A stretch of DNA of 64,000 nucleotides from Gnetum montanum (lineage: Eukaryota > Streptophyta > Gnetopsida > Gnetales > Gnetaceae): positions 11,346 through 75,345 of the forward strand of contig MNCI01025445.1 of assembly GCA_015680685.1 (NCBI GenBank), in the 5' to 3' direction. Below, piece after piece: positions 24,563 through 36,849 of the stretch. Position numbers and translations under genes: made by a program. Numbering within the stretch: position 1 is the stretch's first letter; each line of letters begins with the position of its first letter. The notes under the pieces are model-generated. The model ran no database searches. It was given only the letters and a program-made list of their open reading frames with translations, and was not told the origin of the DNA.

Positions 24563-25621
24563 GTGGCAACACTTCAACTCTAAAAATTAGCCATGTTTAA
24601 AAATCTTAACTTTTGTCATACTACGCCATGTTATGCTACGTAGTGTAACGCAACGTAATGCAAGCAGCGCAATTGACTTATCTGCAGCAACAAAGGTAAC
24701 AGAAGTTAGGTGGTGGCAATAATTATGCCATGATATGCTTCCCAGTGTATCAAAGTGTAGTCATGGGAAATTTTATTCAACATAAGAAACAAGGTCAAGT
24801 AAGTTGTCTTCTTGAAGGGTGGTTATGCTATACTACACTTCAAAGCGTAGCATAGCGTAGTGACACAAGCTTCAGCTACAGCACATCAGCTTAATAGTAT
24901 TTTGTGGGCCGAGGACATGTGTCATCTACACTACGTTCTTCTCCTAACACTAATCTTATAAATACCCCAGATGACAATGATCAAAGGGTTGGCAATTATT
25001 GGCAGTTTTGGGAGAGATTGGAGAGAAAACAAGAAAGAATTGATGATAGAAGAGCACTAATGGGGACAAAGAGAAACTCTTGACCATAGACTTCAAGTTA
25101 GTAGACACTTTGCCTTGGGTGAGACTCCCTTGCACCCATATTGACTAGAATAAGGTAGATTAGCCTTTGCTTGTTTTATCTCTAATTAGATTCTTATTTG
25201 TACTGGACACTTCATCCAAACCAAAGTCTACCTGTAAATCCCGTTGTATTCATCACCTTTATCTATAAGGGAGATCCAAAATTTCGAGGTCGTACATACT
25301 TTAAATTCAATTCATTGCACCTTATTTACATTGAATTTCATGATCATTTTGCATAATTTTACACTACCTTCATTACCTTTGGGATCCAATCTTGGAGCAG
25401 ATTTCATTTTCTCTTAAATTGATAATATATCGAATAATTGTCTCACTATACGATTTTTGACTAATTTATTGATTAAGTAAGTCCTAGTCTGATCGACAAG
25501 ATCATTTAGAGTACCTCAGATTCATTTTCTCCAACACGGCCGTCATGTAGATATGGGGTTAAAACTGTAGACACAAAAATCCCCTCGATGTTTCTAGAAA
25601 CCGATGTTTTCCATCATTATA
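24563..25621 (+). repeat. Element A 3' LTR (start approximate)
   Basis: The end near 25,621 is inferred because 25,546-25,622 matches, in inverted orientation, the LTR end of element H (CTCGATGTT, CTAG, CCGATGTTTT, CATTATAG). A U3-like block at 24,915-24,965 resembles the LTR promoters of D and E: an ACATGTGTC motif, then CCTAACACTAATCTTATAAATA. GCGTAG/GCATAGCG-type short repeats fill 24,500-24,870. The start is a guess placed after the integrase stop. Confidence 0.5.
24957..24965 (+). promoter_or_regulatory. LTR TATA box, element A
   Basis: TTATAAATA lies about 35 bp downstream of the ACATGTGTC block, the same spacing as TATAAAA after CACGTGTC in D and E LTRs. Inferred RNA start about 30 bp downstream. 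Confidence 0.5.
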
Positions 25622-25639
25622 GTAGGTTGTTCCTACATC

Positions 25640-25915
25640 ATGCTTGTTTGCACGAATGAGTTGGAACAATAACTGGTGGTAGGACTTTGTTAGTGGGATT
25701 ATGTTGAAAAAGGTAGCATTGTACTCTTGTCCATCTCAATGGACTCCTTCATAATCTTGTTTTGCCTCTAGGTCAAGGTGATCCATTGGTGATACTTGGA
25801 TTTTTGTATAAATAAAACTATATTATTCATCGCTAAGTGTGACATGCTTTGGGTGGATCTTGATGTCAAATGTGTTAGACACCGACATGGAAGGTTGATC
25901 TATATTTATGTTCAT
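25640..25915 (-). pseudogene. Element H gag N-terminus
   Basis: From the ATG at 25,915 the frame starts MNINIDQPSMS and goes on through HVTLSDE, YSFIYTKIQVS, LDLEAK, DGQEYNATFFNIIPL and YHQLLFQLI. This aligns block by block with D (TQDQYNFICIKIQAD, ELEVKR, GGREFIPSPYDVIPV, YSELITQLL). Stops occur after SDE and in place of a residue before DGQEY. Only about 90 codons remain. Confidence 0.65.
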
Positions 25916-25924
25916 AGGTTGGGT

Positions 25925-26335
25925 TGTGAGAGTTTCTATTTGTAAAAAATGGCTAACTTTGAAAACTATGGAAAAACTATGAAAATGGCTAAGTGTAAAA
26001 ATGTAGAAAAATGGTTAAGTATGAAAACTACAAAAAATTTGACTATGTAAAAATGAAGAAAATTTGGCTAAGTATGAAAATGTAGGAAAAATGCTAAGTA
26101 TGAAAATACAAAAAAAATGCTATGTATGAAAATGTAGAAAAAATGCTATGTATGAAAGCTATTGAAATGGCTAACTCTAGTGCTATGCTCGTTACACTAG
26201 CGCTTGCCACACTCATTGCATTGGAGCTTGCCACACTCACTATGCTGAAGCTTGCTATGTTCTAAGAACTTGTTACACTCTCCAAAGAATATAGAGTTTT
26301 GGCTAACTACCAATTAAAAAATGTAGAAGAAAATG
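25925..26335 (-). repeat. Degenerate short repeats in element H leader
   Basis: About ten imperfect copies of a roughly 30-bp A-rich unit (+ strand GGCTAAGTATGAAAATGTAG, then A-rich) fill 25,940-26,170. A second set built on GCTTGCCACACTCA fills 26,180-26,290. They sit between PBS and gag, like the leader repeats of C, D and E. Confidence 0.6.
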
Positions 26336-26343
26336 GCAAGGCA

Positions 26344-26358
26344 CTCTTTCTAGTACCA
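26344..26358 (-). other. Primer-binding site, element H
   Basis: Minus-strand TGGTACTAGAAAGAG starts five bases after the LTR end, as in D and E. It is a decayed match to the complement of the plant tRNA-Asn 3' end as I recall it (TGGCGCTAGAAGGAGGG). Confidence 0.6.
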
Positions 26359-26984
26359 AAAACTATAATGACTCAAAACATCGGTGGCTAGAACATCGAG
26401 AGGTCCACAGGCATACAACCTAACCCCAAATCCATGTGGGGGTTGTTCTAAGAAATGGAAATGATGTGCCCTGAATAGTCTTGTTGATTAGATAGAAACT
26501 TACATGGTGTTAAAATGACCATGTGTAAGAAGCGTTTATACTATGTCATGTGTAGGAATTAGGGCTAGCTATGTTAGAGCATAGTAGGATGTCCTAGCCT
26601 TAGAAAAGTGATAGAATTATGCAAATATGTATGAAAAAGTAAGAAAATATGAGTGTTACACTAAATACCAAAGAGAAATGCTTGAGAAATGTAATACAAT
26701 TTGAGAATAGAAGTGCACCACCCCAAAAGGGGGAGCATAGCTAATTCCAAAAAGGTCTAAAAAGGTACATAGTGTATAATAGGCATAGTGGGAGCATAGT
26801 CACAATCTTGGTGGTGTCGAGCTCTGATGTTTGGTACTTGCTATGATGAACTATGCTTGACAAGTTGGCCATCGTGGTATACTGTGTAGTGTTCTGTAGG
26901 GTTGAAATTGGGTTTTGGTGTACCATGTGGTGCAAGGTTGCAATGAGGTTGTGGTGTACCATGTGGTGTAGGGTTTCAATGGGA

Positions 26985-28209
26985 TCACATGACATTGTTG
27001 GGTCCATTGAAAATGCGCATTTTTTCGTAATAGGTGGTGCATAGGTCTCAACTTGTCTCTCAACCTCTCAATAAAGCGTCTAATGAATTGTAGCATACCT
27101 TGAAGACTACGTAATCTGGTAAGGTTTTTTGGAAGTTGCATATTAGTTATTGCCTTAACCTTTTTAGGGTCTACCCAGATTCCTGATCCAGAGACTACGA
27201 AACCAAGCATTTTACCTGTTTTGACACCAAAGACAAACTTCTTTGGATTGATTCTAAGGTCATATTTGAGACAACGTTTAAGCACTAAGTCCAAATATTT
27301 TGCATGGTGTTCTGTTATTTTAGATTTGACCGTCATACCGTCAACATAATCATTGAGAAAATTGAGCATGTAATCACTGAATATATATGTCATGGCTCAT
27401 TGATATGTAGCTCCTGCGTTTTTAAGGCTGAATGACATCATTGTATAATAAAATGTATCCCAAGGTGTCATGAAAGTTGTTTTGAGTTGATGTTCAGGGT
27501 TGATTCTTATTTTGTTGTATCCCAAAAATCCATCCATAAAGGATAATAGTGCATAACCAGCAATTGTGTCAATAAGTTGATCAATGCTTGGTAACGGGAA
27601 ATCATTTTTTATAGTGGCTATGTTGAGATCATGGAAGTCAATGCATATGCATATACTACCATTCTTCTTAGGGACTATAAATTTTTTTGATACCCAATCG
27701 GAATAGTCAATGGCCCAGATGAAATTAGCTTGGTAGAATTTTGTGATTTCAGCACGGACAGCTAGTGCTACCTCGGGTCTGACCTTTCATGCTTTTCATT
27801 TTACTAGTTTGATTTTTTCATCAAGAATGATGTTATGTTGGATGATCTAGGGGTCTAACCCTGGCATGTCTGTGTATGACCATGTGAACATTTTTATGTT
27901 GCCTTTTAACGCCTGAGTGATATCATCTATGAGCTAGGAGTCTAGTAAGGCACTTAATTTCAATGTTCTAGTTTCGCCATAGATCGTGGTAATGGAGATT
28001 TCAATTAGAGGATCTTTAGTGATATTGTCAGCTCCTAGATCTAGATTTTTAGTCATTCTTTTAGGCCAATCTATTGTTTCTTGAGTAGAGGCTATTAAAT
28101 TGGTATAGGTGGATGGATTTAAATCTAAGGATTCTGGGTTGATTTCTCTTTCTACCTCCCCGTATGGTCCATTGAGAGACAATGTTGAGAGGATATTTTC
28201 AGTGGTCAT
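26985..28209 (-). pseudogene. Element C pol start and reverse transcriptase
   Basis: Starts at the ATG at 28,209 (MTTENILSTLSLNGPYGEVE), then the pre-RT domain DWPKRMTKNLDLGADNITKD. RT blocks are VPKKNGSICICIDF, SFMDGFLGYNKIRINPEHQL, FMTPWDTFYYTMM and YVDGMTVKSK. The catalytic YVDD reads YVDG, so it is inactive. TGA follows TYQ where a CGA (Arg) is expected; other stops are also at Gln/Arg positions. The frame breaks at about 26,985 (WTQQCHV) at the LTR of H. Confidence 0.85.
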
Positions 28210-29150
28210 ATAGGGGAGCGAGAAAGTTCTCCAACATCTTCCCCAAGCTAGGATTCCAATGTGGAAGAAGGCTTTGCACAGGTAATTTTGTTTCTCCCCT
28301 ATTTTCCTCCAATAACATTACCTAGGATAATATTTTTGCAGCTGTGATTTTTAGGGACTTCTCAATTTTTTGGGGTTTTTTGGGCATGACTATTGAGGGA
28401 AGACCAATGTGAACTTGGGATTTTTATATTCTACCTTTTGATTTTTGAGAGTGGTGTGACTTAGGATTTTCAGGGCATGGAATGAACAATGTGACTTAGA
28501 ATTTTGGACAAATATTTTCAGTTTTGGTGGGCAATGTGACTACAAGAATTTTGAATTTTTTAAAGGGGCAAAAATGGCTAGTATGACTATGAATTTTTGA
28601 TCTATTGGGGTGTGAGTTTCTTACCTTCCTTGGCAGTGTGAGCTGCAAGTTTTCAGTGTGATTGCACAATTTTTGATTTTGTAGGCAAGGCAGGATGAAA
28701 TATGAGTTTTTCAGCTTACGAGGGTAGCATGACATATGAACTTTGTCAGCTAGCTGTCAGGGCATCATGACTTTTTGAATTTTGGGGCATACCAGGGTAG
28801 CGTGACATATGAAGTTTCCTTTGGAGGGAAAAAATTGATCAGCGTAACTTTGTTGGAAGGTTGGCAGCAGCGTGAGTTGGGGATAAGGGCCTAGTGTGAC
28901 TTCTTGGTGGAGAGGACTAACGTGAACTAGAGTTTGAAGACGTGCTTATTATTTGCTAGTTTCATGTTTATATATTTTATTTATTTATTGAGTGTGTTTA
29001 TGTTTTGAATTTTTATGTGGGTTTATCATGGTATGGGTGAAGCTGTGCATTCAAGTGTTTGTTTATGATTTCTTGGCCCATGTGGTTTTGATCTATTATT
29101 AACACTAAAAATTTTTACTTACCCAATGTTTCTGGCATTGGGTTGGGTAT
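28210..29150 (+). repeat. GTGTGACTT / GCGTGACA-type repeats upstream of accessory gene C
   Basis: Between pol (minus) and accessory exon 2 (plus) this stretch repeats GTGTGACTTAG, AGCGTGACATATGA and AACGTGAACTAG-like units at irregular 40-60 bp spacing (28,440-28,930). The corresponding place in D holds GCGTATACGC repeats plus promoter, exon 1 and intron 1. No exon 1 or clear TATA could be identified for C. Confidence 0.55.
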
Positions 29151-29156
29151 GTGCAG

Positions 29157-32100
29157 GGGGCCTAAACCTTCTCTTCTGGTGGTTAAGCTTGTTGGGGTGC
29201 TTGCTTGGTTTGGCCCCTTTGGACCGAACACACCCTCCTATGACATGCGCATCGGGCCCCATGTGATATGGTTCCGCCCTAGTGTTAGTTAATTTTTTCC
29301 TTTGTCATGCAACATTTTAGTGTGGTCGTGTGGTCTCACCTAAGCGAATAGTTAGCTCGTGACATCATCAAGGTAGCATTGCTTAGGTCTACACAAGGCA
29401 TACTTTCTTTTATCATTGATATCAATGAGGTGCTTTTCAGGGTCTCAGAAGGCTCTGCTGAGGGTCCTAGATCTACACATCCCTTGACTCATGTGTGGGA
29501 GCTGCGTACATGTAGTCATTATAATAGTAGCAACACACTTTTCCTAACTCTACATGTACAGACTCTATTTCAGAACCCACCTGGGATGATATATAGGGTG
29601 GATAGGTATGCTTCTTTATGTCTTGTTTAATTTAGATCCCTTTTCAAATTTTATTCCATAGTCTAAATGCAAATGTTATTTTTCCTATGCATGCCCTGCC
29701 TTGATGAGCATGGGATGCACGATGATGATGGCGGACTTTCCTTAGTGTGCATAGCTCTAGAGACTTTCATGGCTGGCCCCATTCTTTGTGCTATGGTGTT
29801 GGACCAAACCAAGGTGGCTATTGTTTACTACCATAGGTAGTTTTGAAGATCCTTTGAGTATTGCCAAGTTCACAGTTGGTTACATGGGGAATGGTCTTCT
29901 AATGGGCCAAACTTCCCTCAAAGAATTGATCCTACACCTATCCCACCTACACCATTTATCGATTGTAAATGACCATGCTCTAGTTTCCATTTTCTTTTCT
30001 TTTCTTGCCTTATCTTGTACTATGTTTTTAACTTTTTTCTCTATGTTTTCTCTTTACAGTAGCCATCTGTTCCAAAGAAGTCACTATTATAATGCGGCAC
30101 ACTAAGGTTACCCTTTTCATGAAGTTTGGGGAGGTGGAGCAGTCACAAAAGTGGTTGCAGAGAGGAGCCCCTAAGCTGACCATTAGTCACCTTACCTGGG
30201 CAAGTCTCATGGACTTGTTTTCAACTTTGACTCCTAGCATTCTGGCGACTAAGATAGTCACTATTGTAGATTCTTTCAATGGTGATTCTTCTCACTTTAG
30301 CACGTGGTTCTGAGGGGTTAGGGTATCTTTTCATTTAACCATTGAGTTTCTCTCTGATGTTTTTGGTGTGCCCATGGATCATGCCAAAGTGTTTATGGAT
30401 AAAGTAGTAAAAGATGACTAGGTCATAAATAGTTGGAGAAGTGGTTAGGTGTACCTTGGTGTCGCAAAGGTTTTGCTATGAAAGATGAGATTTGGAGAAT
30501 GGAAATGAACTTTCTATATCCTCTCTTCCAGGCATGGGCATTCCCCAAATCTCTCTCTCAAGGGAGAAACCTTAGGATTGAGACAACCCATGTCATACAT
30601 GTCATTTTAGAGATAGGAAGGAACTACAATTAGGCATAGTTTCTTGTATCTGGTCTGTGTGGGGAGGTCATCAGGTTACATTCCAACGTCCATGCTAGAT
30701 CTCATTTTACCTTTGCTTTCTTTGTGGGGTATTTACATGGGTTCACCGAGTTCCTAGTGGTTCATGATGATAACTTCTATGTTTTGAGGGATCATTCACA
30801 ATTATCTCATCCTTAGATTTGCCACCTATTTAGCACCATTAGATCCTAGGATCCACAGGAGGACATTGAGAAATCAGTATCAGTTACTAGTGGAGGTGCA
30901 ACCAACTATTCCCATCATTCCCATGATAGTTTGGGATTAGAACCACCTAGGCTACACACGTCTATGAAAAGGGTTGAATGTTTGATTGGTGAGACCGTTG
31001 GGAAGTCCAGGATGAAGGTGAAGAGGAAGGAACGCCTAAGAGAGCCTACCCCAAATGTGATACTACCAAGGGCAAAGAAGATTTGGTTTGTACTGGCAGT
31101 GGAAGGTAAGCAATTTAATTTATTGTTACTAATTTATTTATTATGATATTTTAATGCATATGTTTGTTGAATGTATATGTACTCTAAGTCATACTAACAT
31201 TAGAATGTTCCCGTTATTAGAGGAGAGTCCAGAGAGAGAGAGGGAGACATTGGCCCCAATGGTCGATCTTGAAGTGATTGTCACCAAGTCGGAAGAAGGA
31301 GCAAAGAAAAGAGAAGAAATGATTGAAGAACCTCTTGCCTCGCAAGAGGAGGATGTGACAGATGTCATGGAGATGAGGCTTGAAGATTATTTGGATGCAC
31401 TCAGGCAACCCAGTGATCAATGCGATGTCCTTGATGGCTTGTTCAATGGATCTTTGCAGCCTGGTGATCTACCCCATCCAAATGGCAAGGGGCTTTTCAG
31501 TATGTTCCCTTCAACATAATCTATGTCTTTGTACTCTTTAATTTTCATGCATTGTTCTTAATTATTTTGATTTTTTTTGGCATCATAGTTAGATGCTAAC
31601 ACTTTTGAGGTACATGCATCTCAGGTAGAGGCGTCAGGAACATAGGTTCCAGTCAATGTGACCTTCCTTGCTTGTCCTACATCAATCAACCAGCTAAGAC
31701 CATGGCCTGAGATGCCTAGTAAGCTAAACTTTATTAAAGGAATCATTAACGATGTTGTTGCTCACTTACAAGAAGTTCATCTAAAAATAGATATGTGTAT
31801 GTCATGTTTTTCATTTAGTCTCTAGGTTCATTATTGATTATTGGTGATTCATGCATGTGGTGCTTACACTTGTAGGCACAAAGCTTTAGTGGGATCCCTA
31901 TAAAGTTACTCACAATGATGCTCTCCCTGAATTTCCAGAGAATGTTGAGCAAGTCCCAAGGAATGTGTACAATGCGGTCTCTAGTTGCATCGTATAGAAT
32001 GCCAAGTCACTTTGGACTTGTAGGCATTCAGTTGAGTACTTATGGGATGAGGTGCATTCATTGAAAGAATAATTGGCAAAGGAGAGAGAGAAGAATGGGG

Positions 32101-32875
32101 TTCTCCAATCTTGTTACGAATTTTGTTACTAGACGATCTGGTAATAGTGCTTGGTGCACATCTAAAATCACCCATGCATGTTATTGGATGGTTTTAAATA
32201 ATAAAGTGCATGCTACACGGTACTTAGCAAAATAGATGGCATAGATAGATTTGTTGAATAGGAAATGTCAGGATTGGAAATCCTTTGTTGCCAAAGTAAG
32301 GAAGTGGGGCCAAGACCAGAAGGACCACAAGCATCAGTACAAGAAATGGTTGAAGGAGGAGTCAATTGAACATCATTGGATGGAGATGTTCATTAATGGG
32401 TTAGGTTTGCAGTCTTCTTATGATAGGTTTGTTGAGTGTACTGAGGTGGAGGGATCTCGTGAGAGAACAATTACCATCACCTTTGAGGAGGCTATGACAG
32501 GTGTGTTCTCTCTTGAGCACCCTACTTGGACCTTGGTGAACAAGGGCAAGACACTTGCTGGCATTGATCTTTGCTTGGAGGAGGATTGGGAAAATGTGCC
32601 CGACACGGAGATTGTACGACGTTTGGAAAACAACTTGGGGCCTTCCTGACTTGTGAGTGTTTTATTGTGGCATTCATTTTTGTATGGTTTTGTTGTTTTC
32701 ATTGTTAATGTCACTGTATTTCTAATCTTTTTTGTTCATGATTTTCCTTCCCTACTCTTACCTATTTTGTTTTGTTTTCTATTTTTTGGTATAGGGACAT
32801 GCTAATGATGGGGCTAGCCCCAGTGGGGCAAGAGTGGATGACAAAGATGATCCTGGGAAACAACCCCCTCTATGA
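29157..32875 (+). pseudogene. Element C antisense accessory gene
   Basis: Exons by comparison with D: exon 2 29,157-29,605 (LLVVKLVGVLAWF, later NTLFLTLHVQTLFQNPPGMI; internal frameshift); exon 3 about 29,690-29,960 (IALETFMAGPIL); exon 4 about 30,063-31,105 (SQKWLQRGAPK, IVDSFNGDSSHF, ELE-like KWLGVP, NFLYPLFQAWAFPKSLSQ); exon 5 31,221-31,499, acidic; exon 6 31,593-31,793 (WPEMPSKLNFIKGI, HLQEVHLKI); exon 7 31,877-32,650 (VEQVPRNVYNAV, LWTCRHSVEYLW, then the C-terminal block); exon 8 32,795-32,875, stop TGA. Splice sites AG/GTAAGC and AG/GTATGC are kept. Several stops and shifts. Function unknown. Confidence 0.75.
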
Positions 32876-33249
32876 ACTTATTATTAACCAGATTTTACCT
32901 ACTAAATGTTTTTGAGATTTTTCGGATTTTTGATGGAAATGTATGGTTGAAAAATGTAATAACATGGACCTAGTTATGGCATAGCATTTTGGAATTTTAC
33001 TACCATATTGACTCATCATTAAGTTTTTTTTACTTTTTTCATTTTCACTTTTTATTTGCCTTTTCAAGTATTATAGTGAACATATGTGTGTAACTAACTG
33101 TAAAAATGGAGGAAAAAATTGTGAATCAATACTTGTAAAATAGGAAAGTAACATTAAAGTCATTAATTAAGATTGTAACTTGTATCATTTGAATGAGAAT
33201 TTGACAAAATATAGTGAATGTTTGTAAACTTCTAACGTACTGAATCCTT

Positions 33250-33530
33250 GTTTAAAGCCATTTCAGGCTATTCACACTAGTTTAGAGTCATGGTGGACTA
33301 CTGCCTCCATTCCTAAGGAAGAAAAGATTACCAATTTTAGGCCATAGTGGGCCAAAAGCAATAATAGTTTTAGAAAGCTTTTAAAAGAAGCCGGCCATTT
33401 CTGACTATGGCTAGTTTAATGTCATTGCAGATGTTTGTTGGCAGTTTAACGTCGTACCGAATGATTGGTAGTTTAATGTCATTTTAGACATGTGGTAGTT
33501 TAATGTCATTTTAGACATGTGGTATTTTAA
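33250..33530 (+). repeat. AGTTTAA(T/C)GTC module repeats, element C
   Basis: At least five copies of AGTTTAATGTCATTTTAGACATG or close variants, two of them adjacent and nearly identical (33,450-33,520), plus TTTTAGGCCATAGTGGGCC. They lie just downstream of the gag-pro stop and the accessory 3' end, as in A, D and F. Confidence 0.75.
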
Positions 33531-33534
33531 CATT

Positions 33535-36500
33535 CTAGTTGTTGAGTTGCCTCTTGATCCTTTGTAGCTTAACATTTGGGGTTGGTTACATGGGTATGAT
33601 TTTATACTCACCCTCCCCTTCATCAGTGATGTCAAAGGGTAATTCTGACTAGGAAACATCAGTGGGAATGGCTCTTATGTTTGCATCTTCTTGTATTTCT
33701 TTAATCCTAGAAGGATCGAGAGTTAATGTTGGGTTCATGTCTTGATGTATGTTCATGGTTTTCTACTTAGGCTCAATGCACTCAATTTTTGACAATTGAC
33801 TTACTTCAGGGTGTGAGGACGTGATCGGTATAGTCATATCTCCATGTATGATGATCTCACCACCCTCATAAGGTAGGTGGATCTCCTAATGGATTGGTGA
33901 GAATACTACTTTAAGTTGGGCTAGCTAGGAACATCCTAGAATCGGATTGAACCCTGGAATTTTGTCAATGACTACAAATTTAGCTGATATGGGGAATTAG
34001 TTCCCGGCTATGAAATCTAAGGTAACCATACCTTTCATCCCAACATGGAAACCACTGAAGGATTTTAGGAAAAAAGTTGTTATGGGTTGTATTTTTTCAG
34101 TGAGTACCAATTTTTTGATGAGAGGAAAAGATATTACATTTGTTGCCACACCGTCATCAACATGCACCCTACGTATCTTGAAATGATTAACTTGTATCGT
34201 TATGAACATAGGGGCTATGCTGAATTCTCTCATTTTCTCATATATCTTAATGTCCTTAGCATGGAACTCTAGGGATGTGGCCTTTCATTCCTAAAGTTGT
34301 GGGGAAAATACTGCATAAATAGATAATTCATCTACAGGAAGGTCCTCACTAACAAGGATCGAGATCAGCATTCGTACAAGAGCTTTCCGATGTACTGATG
34401 AAGTCATTACTAGGTCATACAGACTTAAAGAAGTATTTTTTTGTTTTAAGGCTTATGTAACTTGGGTTAATGAATTTGCTAAGTCTTTAGCATTTGGAGC
34501 ACTCTTGTCTGTGTAGATTTGGTCCATTTGACCCAACATATGTATTTCTTGTGGGGGAAATTTTGCATTGGTAAACATAGGTGCTAGGTTTAGGACACAA
34601 CCCATGAAATTATCCTTGTTTTGATGACTCATACTAGTCTCATTAATGGATGGACCCATGGGAACAACATTTAGTGGTGTAGGCTTTGGTGGTCCTAATT
34701 TGTACTAACTATTTTCTCTTTCTAGTTGCTCTCTTGTTAACCTCTTGGAAAGACATTCTCGCAAAGGTCATAGGGAGTAGAGGTGGATTGTATTTCAAGG
34801 TGTTTCGGCACCTGGATTACAAAAGGGATGGGTCAGTTTTCAGGTGGTGTGGTTGTTGCTGCAATGGAAGGAGGTACATAGATGAAGAATGACTTTAGTG
34901 GTGTAGGGGATGTGTGTATGATGAAAGGAGTCTGAGGAGATGTTTCTCTAGGTGTGTTCTCTGAAGGTCTATGAATCATAAAAGGTTTTCAAATGATGTC
35001 TTGTATATTTTGCACATGGATAGTATTAATCACATATGGTGCCTCACTAGCATTGAGAGGATCCTTTCAGACTCCCATGGGCTGGTTTTGAGGTCTCACT
35101 GGATTTGCCTCATCAAATATTACTTCACCCCTATCACTCATGTGTTGTATATCATATTTTAAGGTGAAATAGTAATCAGTTCCATGATTAGATTGTTGAT
35201 GCTACTTGCAAAACCTATTCAACCTAAAACCTCCTGGAATGGGAGGATCATTCGGTGTTGCTACGGCTGGGTTTTTGGCCAATTCACAGAATCTATCATG
35301 TTTTTGAGATGCTACGGGAGACATTTATTTATGTTTAATTAGCCTATCCTTTAGAAGATGATCGAGAAATTGTAAATGTTTCATGGGTAAGGGTGTGTAT
35401 TGGGCGGAGTCATTTCTTTCGAATGTATGGGCATGACCCATGTTGGTATTTCTATCTAAGGAGGTTTTAGGTGTAGGCATGGGCATGTTTCTTTCATAGC
35501 TATCTTGGACAGCGGGTTGTTTTTCTTTTTGTCCTGGATGGTTAGATTAGGCTGTCTTAGCCACTGCTGCTACCATTGTCCTGGATTTATCTTTCCTTGT
35601 ATGTTGGCTCCTAAATGTTGAGTAGGCTGGATCATTGCTTGTTTTTGTAGCCTCTTCTATATCTTTAATTTTCACAAATGCTTGGCTCAAGGTATGAGGT
35701 TTTAAATAAAAAAATTTTAACCTAATAGAGTCATTCATGCCTGCCTTAAGGATGGTAAGAAGATATGTTTCAGAAATAGGCTCATGAAGTTCATTTAAGG
35801 CTATACTCCACCTTTGGATAAATTTTTGTGCTAGCTCTAATGGCACCTATTTAATTTGAATTAAGCTATCGAGTGTGGCTTTAGACTTTAGATTGTATTT
35901 GAAATAGGTGACAAATTGATGTACGGAGCTATGGGGCAAGGCTCGGTACCAATCTAAATCTTTTTTGGTTAAGGACATAGCAAACACACCTAGAATTACA
36001 TGAGGCCATGATTGAAGCAATAGACATTCTATTCAAAATGTCACTATGTGAGTGTTTGGGTCCCCTTCTCCATTGTACTCGGTAAGCTAGGGTAATGAAA
36101 CTCCCTTTGGCAAGGTCAGTGGTGGGACTGAGGGATTGATTAGATCATCTTGATATAAGTCTAATACCTTAACTTCCTCAGTGTTCATAGTTTTAAGGCA
36201 TTTTGATTCTTTTGCCAATGTATGCATCATTTTCTTCGTATTTGCCCACTCCTGGGCGGTAGGTAGATTGACAAGTTGAGATAGCGGTGGTTGGTAATGA
36301 CCTGATTATGGCATTGTTTGTGGAAAGAGAGATTGTTGAACTTTCATTTTCTGTGATGGAACAACATTCATGGTTGAGATCATGGGATGTGGTACATTGT
36401 AGTTAGTAGAAGGGTTTTGCTAAATAGTTGGTGGAACCCACTATCTAGTCACAAGTTGTGAAGTGATTGCTAATACTTGTTGGATTTGAACTAAAGGTAT

Positions 36501-36845
36501 GTAATGGATGGACATGGAATCAGGTATGACCAATGGCATCCCAATCACTTAAGGTTGAGAAGTTGTTCCTGCAGTAGTTTGAGGAGGAGGTTTTTGGGAT
36601 TATGTTTGTAAAGGTATGATGGAAGTGGATGTGTTAGATTGAATGTTGGACTTGGAGAAGATAGGAATGGGAATGGCTACTTCCTATAGAGAAGTTGGTG
36701 GTGGAAATATAGTCTCTTCCAAGAAAGGTTGAAATAATGGGTTCGTATGTGCATGGGAACTAATGGTATGGTATGAATAGCCATGTTCAGATTGAGCGGT
36801 GAAGTCATCCTCCTCATCTCCACCCTGAGGCTCTATTGGAGGTAA
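33535..36845 (-). pseudogene. Element C gag-protease
   Basis: Read on minus: a Gln/Pro-rich N-terminal half (to about 36,300), then AQEWANTKKMM (the Trp codon is intact here, stopped in D and E), VPPLTLPKGVSLP, the capsid block FIQRWSIALNELHEPISETY at about 35,820, a decayed knuckle near 35,160, and protease VHVDDGVATNVISFPLIKKL near 34,160. The ORF ends KRQLNN-TAG at 33,535-33,537. TAG/TAA stops sit where Gln is expected (for example before VPLE). Would encode capsid, nucleocapsid and aspartic protease. Confidence 0.8.
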
Positions 36846-36849
36846 CTAT

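Larger units (their letters stand above)
12376..25621 (+). mobile_element. Element A: Tat-clade Ty3/gypsy element with nested antisense gene
   Basis: On + the order is Gag C-terminal part, protease, then a minus-strand accessory gene (14.48-20.6 kb), then RT, RNase H, second RNase H, integrase, and a 3' LTR ending near 25,621. The 5' LTR, leader and most of gag are missing: the sequence enters gag abruptly near 12,376. The dual RNase H and knuckle-type Gag place it in Tat. An internal 1.7 kb tandem duplication lies inside the accessory gene. One N is present at 24,471. Confidence 0.8.
25640..26978 (-). mobile_element. Element H: 5' end of a Tat element (LTR, PBS, leader, gag start)
   Basis: On minus: LTR 26,978-26,364 starting TGAAACCC, a 5-base gap, PBS 26,358-26,344, an A-rich repetitive leader, and gag from an ATG at 25,915. 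The LTR start cuts the RT/RNase H frame of element C, so H inserted into C or replaced its 3' part. H gag stops near 25,640 where the inverted 3' LTR end of A abuts. The LTR is only about 615 bp because it lacks motif arrays. Confidence 0.65.

Noticed and set aside
25546-26440. Inverted repeat pair that looks like a MITE or foldback element
   Set aside because: Each arm is an LTR 3' end (CCGATGTTTT...CATTATAG); the right one is followed by a PBS, leader and gag. They belong to converging elements A (+) and H (-).
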